A stretch of 64,000 nucleotides of DNA from Thiosocius teredinicola (GCF_002009425.1 NZ_CP019936.1:2033297-2097296); one strand, 5' to 3'. Numbered from the stretch's first letter, positions 44,570 through 54,321 are shown. The notes: a model not told the origin generated them from the letters alone. Numbers and translations: made by a program.

Positions 44570-45349
44570 TTACAGCCGATCTAGCCGGCTATGGTGCCCG
44601 GTGTCGCTCTGATTGAATCGTTCGGCCAATGCCGACCTTGCATCGGCGTTTCCCGCAACGATGTCGGCCAGTTCAGCAGGCGTCAGCAGCTTGGCACACA
44701 GGATGTCGACCGGGCCAAACGGCATGTCGTCGATGCGCGCCGGCCGGCCTTCGACCGGCAGATTGATCAGGCAGCCGGCGGTGCCGTTTGCGCTGAGCCA
44801 TTCGGGCGGCAACGCGCCCGACAGGGGGAGCTCAAGCGACAGCACGCGGTACTTGGCAATGTGTTGGGACAGCCCGCCAAGATGGGCGATGTTCTGTGCC
44901 AGCAATTCGATGAAGGCGAAGGCCCAACTCGATCGAACATCGTCGAACGAGGCGCCTGCCAGCTCCGGGGCCTCGATATAGACTTCGCAGCCGAACCCTT
45001 GTTTACCTGCAATGTCGGTACCGACGAAAGGATCCGAAAGTCCATCCGAGGCGATGATCAGGCTGTCTTTGGGCCGGACGATGCGGTAGGCCTGCCGGGT
45101 ATTCGGCCAGGCCGGCGCCCCTTGAAACTGAGGATTGACCAGGTAGGTCAACAGGTCTCTATCGCTCGGGCCGATGGCGTCCCAGTAGGCCTGAAGGCGT
45201 TGATAGCCGGCTGCGTTGCGCGGATCGTCGTCGGCAATCGTCTCGGCGGTCTGTGTCGTCGATGGCCGATTATCAGGTGAAGCCGCAGTCGGCGTCGCGG
45301 CATGGGCCTGCGATCCGAACAGGCGGGCGAAGAACGCTTTCAAATCCAT
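44570..45349 (-). CDS. Suppressor-of-fused (SUFU)-like protein
   Basis: 259 residues, no clear signal peptide. The N-terminal 45 residues are low-complexity, and a globular domain follows. Features such as YRIVRPKDSLIIASDGLSDP and FGPVDILCAKLLTPAELADI recall bacterial SUFU-domain proteins, some of which act as immunity proteins in toxin systems. The match is by impression only. The gene faces the TelA cassette and lies before two exported paralogues on the same strand, 48 bases downstream of the second of these. Confidence 0.5.
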   Translation of the reverse strand: MDLKAFFARLFGSQAHAATPTAASPDNRPSTTQTAETIADDDPRNAAGYQRLQAYWDAIGPSDRDLLTYLVNPQFQGAPAWPNTRQAYRIVRPKDSLIIASDGLSDPFVGTDIAGKQGFGCEVYIEAPELAGASFDDVRSSWAFAFIELLAQNIAHLGGLSQHIAKYRVLSLELPLSGALPPEWLSANGTAGCLINLPVEGRPARIDDMPFGPVDILCAKLLTPAELADIVAGNADARSALAERFNQSDTGHHSRLDRL

Positions 45350-45397
45350 CTCAATGCTGCTCCGATTTTGGTGCGCCGACGGTGATCGGGCAGTGCA

Positions 45398-46579
45398 TCA
45401 CTTGTTGCCCATGAAGCGCTTACCGTTGACGGCGATGTGGGTTCTGTCATCGTTCAGAAAGGCGAAACCCGCCTGCACATCGGAACCATCGTCGTAGACC
45501 AGGTGCATGGCATAGCCATCGATGCGGTATCGACCGCGAACAGTGGGTGACGATGAAGACGTTGCGCCGCTCACGCCGGCACCGGAGACAGAACCGAAGC
45601 CAGTCGCATCATGCGTGAAGCGTCCATCCGGTGAGAAGCACCAGGCGCTGGCCCGGCCGACCGTTGCGCTGCCCACGCCCAAGCCATTGCTTGAGACCAA
45701 TCGCCCAAAGCAGCCATTGAGTTTCTGATTTTTGCTGCCGGGTACGGCTATCCAGTCGCCGCGGGTTTTGTCGAACTCTTTGTCGTTATGATCCTTGAGT
45801 TCGAGCTTGCCGCCACGTTTGCGCCATTGGCCCCAATCCTTCGGGTTCTTACGTTTGGATACGCTTGCGCCTTCTCTGAAAACGGTCGCAATGTCATCCG
45901 TGTAGGTATGGTCGTCGAACAGCGCGATGGTCATGCTGGTCGGGCCGAACATACCGCCGGCCTGCATGCCGTAGTAAATGACGCCGCGAAATCCGGCAAA
46001 GCCATCCGGCAGTCGCGGAGCCGAGATGGGCGCGGTGCTGATCTTGCCTGTGGCCTGTTGGTTTGCCGCTGTGGTTGTCCGGGGCGATTGGGATCCGGTG
46101 CTGCAGTAGTAGGTCAGCGCTTTGACAAGGTCGTTCACGGCTGGTCGGTGCACAAACACCGACTTCTCGCCGATCGAATCGATTGTGCGCATCGTGTTAT
46201 TGCGACCAGGGCAGACCGAGAGCAACGATAATGCCGTCTTGCCATCTTTGCCCCGCACTTGGCGTAGTACCTGATAGCTTCCCTTGGGCAGGCTTTCGTC
46301 GATCTTCAACTTGCTCTTGTAGAAGCGATAACCTTTTGGTGACTTCTTGGCATTGTTGGCCAGCCAGGATTTCAAAGATCCTTTGCGTGGCATCCAGGGT
46401 GATACCTGCAGCTGCATTTTGTTGCCGTTGAACGTTTTGGTTGCTGTCGGGCTGGCGCTGTCGCCGGATTCTACCCATCCCGCCGGCGCACCGCTTGCGG
46501 CTTGGATAGTGCAGCCCAACAACATCAGGCCGCCGGCGGCAATGTGTTTAATCGCCTCAGTTCCATTGTGCTTAGTCAA
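45398..46579 (-). CDS. Exported protein, paralogue of 46572-47753
   Basis: About 393 residues with an N-terminal hydrophobic segment (AGGLMLLGCTIQAASG) consistent with export. The likely start is TTG 46579, preceded by GGAGGGAG inside the end of the upstream gene, so translation is coupled. The C-terminal half shares an ordered motif set with its upstream neighbour: NPKDWGQW, GCFGRLVSS, SAWCFSPDGRFTHD, and RYRIDGYAMHLVYDDG. The N-terminal halves are less alike. No known family is recognised; the conserved cysteines could form disulfides. Confidence 0.7.
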   Translation of the reverse strand: MTKHNGTEAIKHIAAGGLMLLGCTIQAASGAPAGWVESGDSASPTATKTFNGNKMQLQVSPWMPRKGSLKSWLANNAKKSPKGYRFYKSKLKIDESLPKGSYQVLRQVRGKDGKTALSLLSVCPGRNNTMRTIDSIGEKSVFVHRPAVNDLVKALTYYCSTGSQSPRTTTAANQQATGKISTAPISAPRLPDGFAGFRGVIYYGMQAGGMFGPTSMTIALFDDHTYTDDIATVFREGASVSKRKNPKDWGQWRKRGGKLELKDHNDKEFDKTRGDWIAVPGSKNQKLNGCFGRLVSSNGLGVGSATVGRASAWCFSPDGRFTHDATGFGSVSGAGVSGATSSSSPTVRGRYRIDGYAMHLVYDDGSDVQAGFAFLNDDRTHIAVNGKRFMGNK

Positions 46580-47753
46580 AATAGCTCCCTCCAATCAAGA
46601 TGCCGTCGTCACTCTTTTCGTGGTCGACCATGGCGAAACTGGTCGTCACTTCGCGCCCGTTGTCGTAGATGAATTGAACAACGTAACCGTCGATCCGGTA
46701 CCAGCCGGTCTTGTCACTGCTGCTATGCCCGGCCGAACTCGCTGAGCCGCTACCGCCGCTGCTGATCGCGACCGAGGTGTCGTTCGAGAAGCGACCGTTC
46801 TTCGCGAAACACCATGCATTGACCGCGAAGGAGGCCGTGTAAGCGCCACCGAAGGATGGCAGGGTGTAACCCTTCGACGAGGAATAGCAGCCGTCCATGC
46901 GGTGGTCGTCTCTTCCCGGCTCGGCCCGCAGCGAGACGAAATAGTCGCGATAACCCTTTTTCCCAGCCCATTTGACCTTGAGGTCGTTGCCATCTATGTC
47001 CCATGTGCCCCAGTCTTTGGGATTGGATCTGCGTGATGCTTTGACAGACTGTCCGAATACACCGTCGAAGTCCTTGCTGGCCGAATCGTCGTCGAAGGTC
47101 ATCAAAGCAGTTTGTCGCGCTTCATAGCCGTTGACGCCCGGTACGAAGTAGCCGACGTACCAGATGTCTTCCAAGTCATCCGGTGGTGTCCCTTCTTTGA
47201 AATCGGGGCGCTTCGATGCGCGTTCAATCTGTTGGGCCTGATTCGTGTGAACGGGCGGATTGCTCCCACAGGCAACCGACACAACTTTGCCCATTGCGCC
47301 GCCGCCGTATTTGCCGGCGAAGTACTCAACCGGGCCATACAGGTCAACGTAGCGGATGTGACCGGACTTTTCGCACGCGAAAAGCAACGATGCGCGTTTC
47401 TTTCCGGCAATCGGTCTGAGCTGTCGGTTGACGGTATAGGTGTCCTTCACCGTACCTTTGCCGACCTTGGGCGTTTTGCCGATCACGGGGCTGCGCCCTG
47501 ACGGATCGGTCTTGCGTTGACTCAACCAATCTTTGGCGCTGGTACCGTCCAGGTAGATCCAGGGGTAAACCGCGAGATTCATCTCTCCGTCGGCAAACTG
47601 ACGAGTGAACAACTGGCTGTCGCCCGATGTCTTGCCGGTCCATCCGGCCGGCGTTGCGATCTCGCCTGGCGTTGCCTCGGCACCGGCAGCACCAACCATC
47701 ATGCTCAGCACCAGTAATGACTTCATTGAACGTCTATGATGAGCGGCCATCAT
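46572..47753 (-). CDS. Exported protein, paralogue of 45398-46579
   Basis: Up to 393 residues with a signal peptide ending at AEATPG. Either ATG 47753/47750 (GGAAGG just upstream) or ATG 47726 (MKSLLVLSMM) may be used. The C-terminal half mirrors that of the next gene: NPKDWGTW, GCYSSSKG, NAWCFAKNGRFSND, and WYRIDGYVVQFIYDNGREVT. The two therefore arose by tandem duplication and now differ widely in their N-terminal halves. The function is not recognised. It is followed without a gap by the second paralogue. Confidence 0.72.
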   Translation of the reverse strand: MMAAHHRRSMKSLLVLSMMVGAAGAEATPGEIATPAGWTGKTSGDSQLFTRQFADGEMNLAVYPWIYLDGTSAKDWLSQRKTDPSGRSPVIGKTPKVGKGTVKDTYTVNRQLRPIAGKKRASLLFACEKSGHIRYVDLYGPVEYFAGKYGGGAMGKVVSVACGSNPPVHTNQAQQIERASKRPDFKEGTPPDDLEDIWYVGYFVPGVNGYEARQTALMTFDDDSASKDFDGVFGQSVKASRRSNPKDWGTWDIDGNDLKVKWAGKKGYRDYFVSLRAEPGRDDHRMDGCYSSSKGYTLPSFGGAYTASFAVNAWCFAKNGRFSNDTSVAISSGGSGSASSAGHSSSDKTGWYRIDGYVVQFIYDNGREVTTSFAMVDHEKSDDGILIGGSYFD

Positions 47754-47847
47754 CGCCTTCCATGATTTCTTGTTGTGTAGTCGCTGAAACCTATATGCAT
47801 CTTGCCGGATGCCAATCGATCCCGATCGGCGGAAGATGCTTGAAGGT

Positions 47848-48552
47848 TCAGTTGTAGCCGACGATGCTGCCGTCCGGCTTTACGCTGATGTCGTAGGGCG
47901 AGCGTCCGACCACCTGCTCGAAGGCCTGGCCGGCGAATTCGCGCATCTTCGAGGCCTCGGCATTGAGACCTTTTTGTTCGTACGCCTGAACCATCGCGAG
48001 AATGGAGATGGGTACTGTCAAAAACATATCGTAGGTGCGATCGAGTTGATCGGCAGTGGTCGCTTCGTTCTTGTTCTGATGGGCGGCCTTGACCGTGGAT
48101 ACCAGTTTGCGTGCGGCAGCGAGCGACGCCTGCTCTTCCAGTTCGACACCGTTCGCCAGTTCCCAGGTCATCAGAAAGAACAGCGCGAAGCCGACGCCAT
48201 AGTCGCGTTTCTCAAAACCCATGCCGGGCAGCGCGTCTTCGACCGCGACAACGCCATCGACAAACGCCTTCTCGAATGTGGACGCCACGTTTGGATCATT
48301 GACGGCGTCACCCAGTGGCTTGGAGATGGCACGCGCCATGTTGCCGCGAACTCCGGTATCGGGAACGGGGATGCCGCTGGAGATCAATCCACCTGTCTGT
48401 GTGGGTTCGATATCGATCTTGCCTGACGATACATCACCGAAGACCGAGCCCAGGCCTTCGAGATCCGGCAATTCCTGCCCGGCGAAGTTGGCAAGTGCCG
48501 GAATACTGGAGGCGATGAAGAGAGAGGTTGCGGCGATGATCTTGAAACGCAT
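47848..48552 (-). CDS. Exported protein of unknown function
   Basis: 234 residues with a signal peptide ending at PALANF. The mature part is helical, beginning with acidic ELPDLEGLGS and containing RDYGVGFALFFLMTWELANG and EEQASLAAARKLVSTVKAAH. It ends in RSPYDISVKPDGSIVGYN. The layout resembles several uncharacterised exported proteins, but I cannot name a family with confidence. It lies between the T2SS operon and the paralogue pair on the same strand, about 95 bases upstream of the latter. Confidence 0.62.
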   Translation of the reverse strand: MRFKIIAATSLFIASSIPALANFAGQELPDLEGLGSVFGDVSSGKIDIEPTQTGGLISSGIPVPDTGVRGNMARAISKPLGDAVNDPNVASTFEKAFVDGVVAVEDALPGMGFEKRDYGVGFALFFLMTWELANGVELEEQASLAAARKLVSTVKAAHQNKNEATTADQLDRTYDMFLTVPISILAMVQAYEQKGLNAEASKMREFAGQAFEQVVGRSPYDISVKPDGSIVGYN

Positions 48553-48902
48553 GATGACTCCTTGTCATATGACTGCAAATTTTCTTGTTGTTGTCGCCAC
48601 GAACTCAAGAGAGCGAACTCGTTCATTCGGACGGCTTTCATCGGACGGGTAGGTCCCTCGCATTCGGCGATGCTGGATGTTGTCGGTCGAATAGGAGTTT
48701 AAAGGCTGAAACTGAACACAGGATGAACGCTACGGGTTCAGTGTGACCCGGTGCACATTGATGCGAAAAACGAAAGACGTATCGATCGGAAACGTTGTCG
48801 GCCCACCGAAAGTGGTAAGCAACGAACGGGAACGCGGTCGATGTTCGCCACACAGCGATCGATCAGGTCGTCCATGACCGTGCTTTCAACCTCGAGCGAG
48901 GT
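48553..48902. other. Intergenic region between gspD and the exported-protein gene
   Basis: 350 bases with no credible gene, ribosome site or terminator hairpin that I can see. It should contain the end of the T2SS transcript and the promoter of the exported-protein gene. Confidence 0.35.
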
Positions 48903-51146
48903 TCAGCGTGGCTCGTCTTTCGGCGATTCTTCGACAGGCGCCGGTATCAGCTTCTGCAATCTTCGACGGAATTCTTCGGTCACCTGCAAGGCCGCGGTGC
49001 TGTTCGACACGGCGCGTGGCGTGATCAGCACGATCAGCTCGGTGCGATCCTGGTTGTCGGCCTTGGTGCCGAACAGGGCGCCGAGTATCGGGATCTTATG
49101 CGCGACCGGTATGCCGGATTCGGAGCGGTTGCGGTTGTCCTGAATCAGGCCGCCGAGCACGATGGTATCGCCGCTGTTGATCGCGACGGTGCTGGCGATC
49201 TTGCGTTGCTGGATACGCGGGGTGAGCGGGTCGGCGTTGTTGGTGTTGGGCACCTGGCTGGCCTCTTGCTCGACCTCCATGATCACCAGGCCGCCGGAGT
49301 TGATGCGCGGTTTCACCTTCAACAGGATGCCGGTGTTGCGGTACTCGATGCTGTTGATGATGTTCGAGTCGGCGACGGTGGCCTGCTGTTGCTGGGTCGA
49401 GATCGGCACCTCGTCACCCACCTGGATCGACGCCTCCTGGTTGTTCAACACGAGCAGCGAGGGTGAGGAGATCACGCTCAGGTTGCTCTCGGTCGCGAGC
49501 AAGTTGAGGATCGCACGCGGGTCGCCGATGCTGTCGCGCACCACGTAGGTGAAGCCGAGCTGGCTGTCGTTCAATCCCAGCGTACCGAGATCGAGCGTGC
49601 CTTCGCCGGTCTTCGAGCCGATGCCGTTCTTGAAAAACCACTCGACACCGTAGGCTAGGTTGTCGGTCAGCGTGACTTCGGCGATCGTCACTTCGATCAG
49701 CACCTGCATCGGAGCGACATCGAGTTGCTTCAGCGCCGTCAGAATCTGTCGGTACTCACTGCCGCGCGCCAGAATCAGCAGCGCATTGTTCGCTTCGTCG
49801 GCGATGATCTGCACGCGCTGGTTCTGGTTGAAGCGAATGCCGCTGCCCGAAGGCGATCCGGGGGGCGGTGTTGCAGCGGGCGGCTGATTGACCGGCAGCG
49901 CGGTCGGGTCGACAACATCCGGCGATGTATTAGTAACGGGGCTTGCACCGACGGTCGGGATATCCGAGCCGACCGTGGTGGGCGTCGAGCCGGGCGCGAG
50001 TGAGACAGGCTCGCGTTGTTCGTCGGCACCTTCGAACAGGCCCGACAACACCTCGGCCATGTCGGTGGCCTTGCCGTTCTGTACCCGGTAGATGAACAGC
50101 CGCGGACTGGCGTCGCCGGTGTTGCGATCGAGTCGATTCACCCACTCGCGCACACGCGCCAGGTATTCAGCCCGCGGCGTCACCACCATCAGGCCGTTGA
50201 GCCGTTCGACGACGATGAAGCGCACCAGACCGGCCATCAGCCCCTGCTTGGGATCGGCGAGCAGCGCGTCGAGGTCGGCGGCCAGTGTCTTGGCATCGAC
50301 GAAATCCGGGGTGAACAACGCGACCGACATGCCCGACATGCGGTCGACGTCGAACACGTTGACCGTTTCGAGCAGGCGCTCCATGTCGGCGGCCGTACCG
50401 GCGAGGATCAGCATGTTGCGCGCTGTGTCGACGCGCAGCAGTTGATTGTTGCCGGTCACGAAGGGGTTGAGTATCTGCGCCATCTCTTCGGCCGCGACGT
50501 AGCGCAACGGTACGACGCGCACGCTGTAGCCGGTCGGCAGGGCAAGGCCGGAGTCACCCAGTTGTGGTGAGCGGACCTCGGCGAAGGCGTTGGCCAGCGG
50601 CACGACGCGGAATGCGCCGTCGACCTGGATCAGCGCCGCATTGTTCATGCGCAGCAGCATCTCCAGTGTCGGGATCAGGTCGTCGCGATGCAGCGCGCGT
50701 GTGGTCTGCATCGACACCGTGCCCTGGATTGTCGGGTCGACCGTGTAGTTCACCTCGAGCATGTCGCCGAGGATGACCTTGATCACCTCCAGTAGGTTGG
50801 CGTTCTGGAAATTGAGTTTGACGTCGCCGTCTTGCTGCGGGCGTGCATCGGCAACCTTCGGCGCAGGTTTGATGAGCACGTCGCTACCGGGCTTGTAGAA
50901 CGCCGGGTCGGGCGGCAGTGGATCGGTTGGCTGCTGTGTTTGTTTGGTGTCGACCGGCGGCACGTTATCGGATGTCTTGATCGCCGTCGATGAGCCGCCC
51001 AGCGTGTCGGCCCACGCCGGCGAACGGTTCGAGAAGCGGTCATACGCGCAGCCGTTGAGTGCCATGCTCAGGCCGGTGGCGAGTACGAGATAGAACAGCC
51101 TGCTCGTGGCAAGGTGTCGAGTCGATCTGATGTTGTGCTGGGTCAT
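48903..51146 (-). CDS. gspD: Type II secretion secretin GspD
   Basis: 747 residues from ATG 51146. A lipoprotein-type signal ends in ALNGC. N-terminal domains begin with VKLNFQNANLLEVIKVILGD. A Pro/Thr-rich linker near residues 390-440 precedes the secretin domain. Secretin hallmarks include VPISTQQQQATVADSNIINS, SIEYRNTGILLKVKPRIN and the late GDTIVLGGLIQDN. It forms the outer-membrane channel of the T2SS. Usually gspD is first after gspC; here it is the last gene of the operon. Confidence 0.93.
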   Translation of the reverse strand: MTQHNIRSTRHLATSRLFYLVLATGLSMALNGCAYDRFSNRSPAWADTLGGSSTAIKTSDNVPPVDTKQTQQPTDPLPPDPAFYKPGSDVLIKPAPKVADARPQQDGDVKLNFQNANLLEVIKVILGDMLEVNYTVDPTIQGTVSMQTTRALHRDDLIPTLEMLLRMNNAALIQVDGAFRVVPLANAFAEVRSPQLGDSGLALPTGYSVRVVPLRYVAAEEMAQILNPFVTGNNQLLRVDTARNMLILAGTAADMERLLETVNVFDVDRMSGMSVALFTPDFVDAKTLAADLDALLADPKQGLMAGLVRFIVVERLNGLMVVTPRAEYLARVREWVNRLDRNTGDASPRLFIYRVQNGKATDMAEVLSGLFEGADEQREPVSLAPGSTPTTVGSDIPTVGASPVTNTSPDVVDPTALPVNQPPAATPPPGSPSGSGIRFNQNQRVQIIADEANNALLILARGSEYRQILTALKQLDVAPMQVLIEVTIAEVTLTDNLAYGVEWFFKNGIGSKTGEGTLDLGTLGLNDSQLGFTYVVRDSIGDPRAILNLLATESNLSVISSPSLLVLNNQEASIQVGDEVPISTQQQQATVADSNIINSIEYRNTGILLKVKPRINSGGLVIMEVEQEASQVPNTNNADPLTPRIQQRKIASTVAINSGDTIVLGGLIQDNRNRSESGIPVAHKIPILGALFGTKADNQDRTELIVLITPRAVSNSTAALQVTEEFRRRLQKLIPAPVEESPKDEPR

Positions 51147-51172
51147 GGTTGAATAAACGCCATGTACAATTT

Positions 51173-51775
51173 TCAAGGTGTTCGGGAAACCGCCGGATTG
51201 CGCACCAGAGGCTTTTGCTGGGTATCGCGCGACGGCATGCGTCGACGCGTCGGGCGGTTCGCGCCGGCGATCGGCGTCGGGCGCGCGGCGTCGAAGTTAT
51301 AGACGAGCAGCGTCTTACGTTGACCGCCGGCGATCAGGGTCAGTCGGTCATTGGCAATGGACTCGATCTGCCAGCCGGCGATCCGGTCGCCACTGCGCAG
51401 CACCGTGGTGTTGCCGGCGATATCTTCGATCAAAGCGATGTATTGATCGCCATCCTGGATTACGGCGGTCAGTCGCTTGCCTTCGATCTCGCCGGTTGTC
51501 TCTGCGTCGGCATCGCTTTCGATAACCTCGGCGACCTCGGTGCCGGCCTCGTTGATCGGACGTCGCCCGGCCACGAACAGCGGACGGTCGACGATCTCGT
51601 CGAACGCCGAGATATTGATCACGTTGTCGGGCTGCACGGCGATCGGCGCGATGGGCTGCGTGTCGACGTCGTCGGGCTCGGCCGGCAGCGGCGAGGTATG
51701 CCGCAGTTCGACGGCGCCCCACGTCAGGGCGATGGCGTATCCGGCCACCAGCAAGAGCAACTTGCGATCAGCCAT
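51173..51775 (-). CDS. GspC/GspN-like inner-membrane component of the T2SS
   Basis: 200 residues: one N-terminal membrane helix (about 5-20), then a short periplasmic region. The segment ISAFDEIVDRPLFVAGRRPI is typical of GspC/GspN-type proteins, and a small beta domain (LTAVIQDGDQYIALIEDI) follows, corresponding to the HR domain that contacts the secretin. There is no PDZ or coiled-coil C terminus, only a basic, Pro/Arg-rich tail. It overlaps gspM by eight bases and lies just before gspD, in keeping with a role linking the inner-membrane platform to the secretin. Confidence 0.72.
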   Translation of the reverse strand: MADRKLLLLVAGYAIALTWGAVELRHTSPLPAEPDDVDTQPIAPIAVQPDNVINISAFDEIVDRPLFVAGRRPINEAGTEVAEVIESDADAETTGEIEGKRLTAVIQDGDQYIALIEDIAGNTTVLRSGDRIAGWQIESIANDRLTLIAGGQRKTLLVYNFDAARPTPIAGANRPTRRRMPSRDTQQKPLVRNPAVSRTP

Positions 51776-52358
51776 TGCGCGCTCCGCTGCCGCGTGCGTC
51801 GTCGGGTTCGCGCAGACCGTACAAGGTCAGTTGTACATCGAGCAGATCCTGGATCGCGTTGCGCCGCCGGTTGGTGCGCACGTTGATGCGCATATCGTCG
51901 ACGAACAAATAGGGTTTGCTCGTTTCGAGCGTATGCAGCAGATTGCGCAGCCCCGGTGTATCCGATTGCAGGCGCGCCTCGACCGACACCCGTTCAAGCG
52001 GGCCCAGCGCACGCGGGTTCTGTACACGCAGGCTCAATACGCGCACGCCTTTGGCGGCGGCTGCATCCTGCAACAGCCGTTGCAGATTGGCGGCGGCCAA
52101 TGCCTGGTTGTTGCCGTTGATCAGATAGGGTTTGAGCGGCTGTGCCTGCTGCAGGCGCTCATCAGCGGCCTCGAGATCGGCCTGCTGACCGATCAGCCGG
52201 CGATAACGGGTAATGTCATCCTGCATGCCCTCGATGTCTTCGCTGCCGGTGCTGTATACATCGACCAGCGGCACCAGCACATAGTTGGCGAACAGAATCA
52301 GCGGGATCAGCAGGATCGCCAGCGCCGTCAACCGTCCGCGAATGCCTTCGGGAAACAT
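51768..52358 (-). CDS. gspM: Type II secretion protein GspM
   Basis: 196 residues. One membrane helix near the N terminus (about 8-30), a coiled coil (about 40-75, MQDDITRYRRLIGQQADLEA) and a small C-terminal ferredoxin-like domain (VSVEARLQSDTPGLRNLLHT) fit GspM of the type that is fused in operons with PilN-like GspL. It forms part of the inner-membrane platform with GspL. It overlaps gspL by one base. Confidence 0.82.
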   Translation of the reverse strand: MFPEGIRGRLTALAILLIPLILFANYVLVPLVDVYSTGSEDIEGMQDDITRYRRLIGQQADLEAADERLQQAQPLKPYLINGNNQALAAANLQRLLQDAAAAKGVRVLSLRVQNPRALGPLERVSVEARLQSDTPGLRNLLHTLETSKPYLFVDDMRINVRTNRRRNAIQDLLDVQLTLYGLREPDDARGSGARNG

Positions 52359-53407
52359 CAGCTACCGCCTCCGTCTGCGCGATGTTCAATCTCTGCGCTG
52401 ATGTTGAAGCGATTGCCTTCTTCGTTGCGGTTCTGGGTGATGGCGGCATCGAAGCGCACGTTTTCCAGGATCGGCGTGGCTTCGAGTACCTCGATCAACT
52501 CGGCCGGTGACGGCGAGATGCCGGAGAGCGAGATCTCTCGTTCATTCAGTTCGAAGCGTTGCAACCAGGTGCCGTCATCGAGGCGCTTCGACAAGGTGTT
52601 GAGCAGTTCCAGCGATGATGCGGCCGTCTGGCGATGGTTCTGCAGCCATTCCGCATTTGTGCGGGTGCGCTCGATCTTCTCGCGTAGGGCGCCGACCTGG
52701 GCTGCACGCGCGCGCTCTTGCGCCAGCGCGTCTTCGAGTTCCTGTTGTGCCGACTGCCGGTTGTGCAGGTGCAGGGCGAGCACCGCACCGAACAACACGA
52801 TCAGGCCGATGCCGGCGATCGGCAGCCAGCGTTGGCTTGCCGACGGCAATTCCGCCACGCGCCACGACAGGGTCAATGTCTCGTCGGCGTTCGGCGCGCC
52901 GTTGAGGCTGGCGGGGTTGGTCGGTAACGGCAAATCCAGCGAACGCAGGGCGCCGGCGATGCGCCGATGCGGCACGGCCACCAGCCACACGCCGAGTGTG
53001 TCGGCGGTTGAACGCGCCTTGTCTTCACCGCAGGCGTAGATCACCTGGTCGGCGCTGAACGGCGTCTGCTGCGGCAGTTGATAACCGACTGCCTTTGCGA
53101 GATTGGCACGCGCGGCAAGCGGCAGGGTGAAACGGCGCAGCAGGTAGTTGCCCGGCGGCAGGGCGAGGTTGACCCTTTGTGGGCCTTTGGGCAGTGACTT
53201 GCGTGCTGTGCTGTCGAGTGATGAGCCGTCCGACGGCAGCGCGATTTGATCGCTTGAATCCGGCGCGGCTGCTGCGCTCAATCGATCGCCTTCGGTGGCG
53301 GTCAGCCATAGCGTCGCACGTTGTCCCTCGAACAACTGGCGAACACGGGCGGGCACCATCTCGCCCAGTTGCGTCGTCCACCATTGATAGAACTCGGCAA
53401 ACGTCAT
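52358..53407 (-). CDS. gspL: Type II secretion protein GspL
   Basis: 349 residues. The N-terminal cytoplasmic half is an actin-like remnant (LPPGNYLLRRFTLPLAARAN). A membrane helix follows (about 193-211, IAGIGLIVLFGAVLALHLH), then a coiled coil and a PilN-like periplasmic domain (ISLSGISPSPAELIEVLEAT). GspL ties the GspE ATPase to the membrane platform. Overlaps gspK by four bases and gspM by one. Confidence 0.85.
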   Translation of the reverse strand: MTFAEFYQWWTTQLGEMVPARVRQLFEGQRATLWLTATEGDRLSAAAAPDSSDQIALPSDGSSLDSTARKSLPKGPQRVNLALPPGNYLLRRFTLPLAARANLAKAVGYQLPQQTPFSADQVIYACGEDKARSTADTLGVWLVAVPHRRIAGALRSLDLPLPTNPASLNGAPNADETLTLSWRVAELPSASQRWLPIAGIGLIVLFGAVLALHLHNRQSAQQELEDALAQERARAAQVGALREKIERTRTNAEWLQNHRQTAASSLELLNTLSKRLDDGTWLQRFELNEREISLSGISPSPAELIEVLEATPILENVRFDAAITQNRNEEGNRFNISAEIEHRADGGGS

Positions 53408-54321
53408 CCGCCGTTCGCCTCGCTATCCAAGGGGATGGGCAATGTTTCACGTAACAACAGGTTATAGCCGCGTGCCCGGTTGAGCTGGATCACGGCGTGT
53501 TCGCGTCGTCGCAGGCCGTCGCTCAATCGCACATCGATGTCGAGCGACAGCAGCATGTGCCCGGGCCGGGTATCCAAGTAGCGCCTCCCATTGCGCAGGG
53601 CAGTGAAGTCCAGCGTGCCGCCTTCGGCGAGCGTGCGGTCACGCTCGGCGATGAAGGCCTCTGCATCGTCCCGATCTATGCCGGGTACAGCATTCAATGT
53701 TACCAAGTCTGCGCTGGTCGCGTTAATCCGCGGCTGGCGTGAATACACGGTGAGATATTGGCGCACCCGGCTGACCATGGCGCTGTTGAAGCCCATGACC
53801 TGACTCAGCTCGTTGACCGAGTGAAACGGCATGTTCGGTGGCGTGTAGGCAAAACCAGCGCCGCTGTAGGCGCGCTTTTCAGAGCCGCCGGCGAGCGCCT
53901 CGTCGTCGCGATCGCGCCAGTCGACGACGGCGTCGGCCAGTTCATTGGCGTCGTTGTTCGGCAGTACTTGCTCGAACAGACCCACCAGCAGCTCACGCGG
54001 GGCACGATTGATATCGATGCGGCCGCTTTCGGATTGTGCGCGTACCACGATCGACGCGCCGGGCCACGCGAGCTGATGAGGCTCGAGGTTGCTTTGCCAG
54101 CGCGTTTCGGCATCGGCGCTACCGAACGCCAGAACGGCTGTGTGCAGGGCGGCCGTGGCCGCTGCTTCGGCATGGGCGATCGCTGCCGTATCGCCGGCAA
54201 CGCGCGTCTCATGGCGCACTGCCAATGAGAAACCGCTGGCCAGGCTGGCGAGCATGATCACGGCCCAGATCACCAGGATCAGCGCGAAACCGTTCTGCCG
54301 TTGCGTGCACGGGCGGCTCAT
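53404..54321 (-). CDS. gspK: Type II secretion minor pseudopilin GspK
   Basis: 305 residues, the longest pseudopilin as expected. The prepilin-type N terminus is QNGFALILVIWAVIMLASLA, cleaved after Gly; the usual Glu at +5 is absent, a known trait of GspK. The large insert contains DAVVDWRDRDDEALAGG, the GspK-specific domain. It probably caps the pseudopilus with GspI and GspJ. It overlaps gspJ by four bases. Confidence 0.9.
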   Translation of the reverse strand: MSRPCTQRQNGFALILVIWAVIMLASLASGFSLAVRHETRVAGDTAAIAHAEAAATAALHTAVLAFGSADAETRWQSNLEPHQLAWPGASIVVRAQSESGRIDINRAPRELLVGLFEQVLPNNDANELADAVVDWRDRDDEALAGGSEKRAYSGAGFAYTPPNMPFHSVNELSQVMGFNSAMVSRVRQYLTVYSRQPRINATSADLVTLNAVPGIDRDDAEAFIAERDRTLAEGGTLDFTALRNGRRYLDTRPGHMLLSLDIDVRLSDGLRRREHAVIQLNRARGYNLLLRETLPIPLDSEANGG

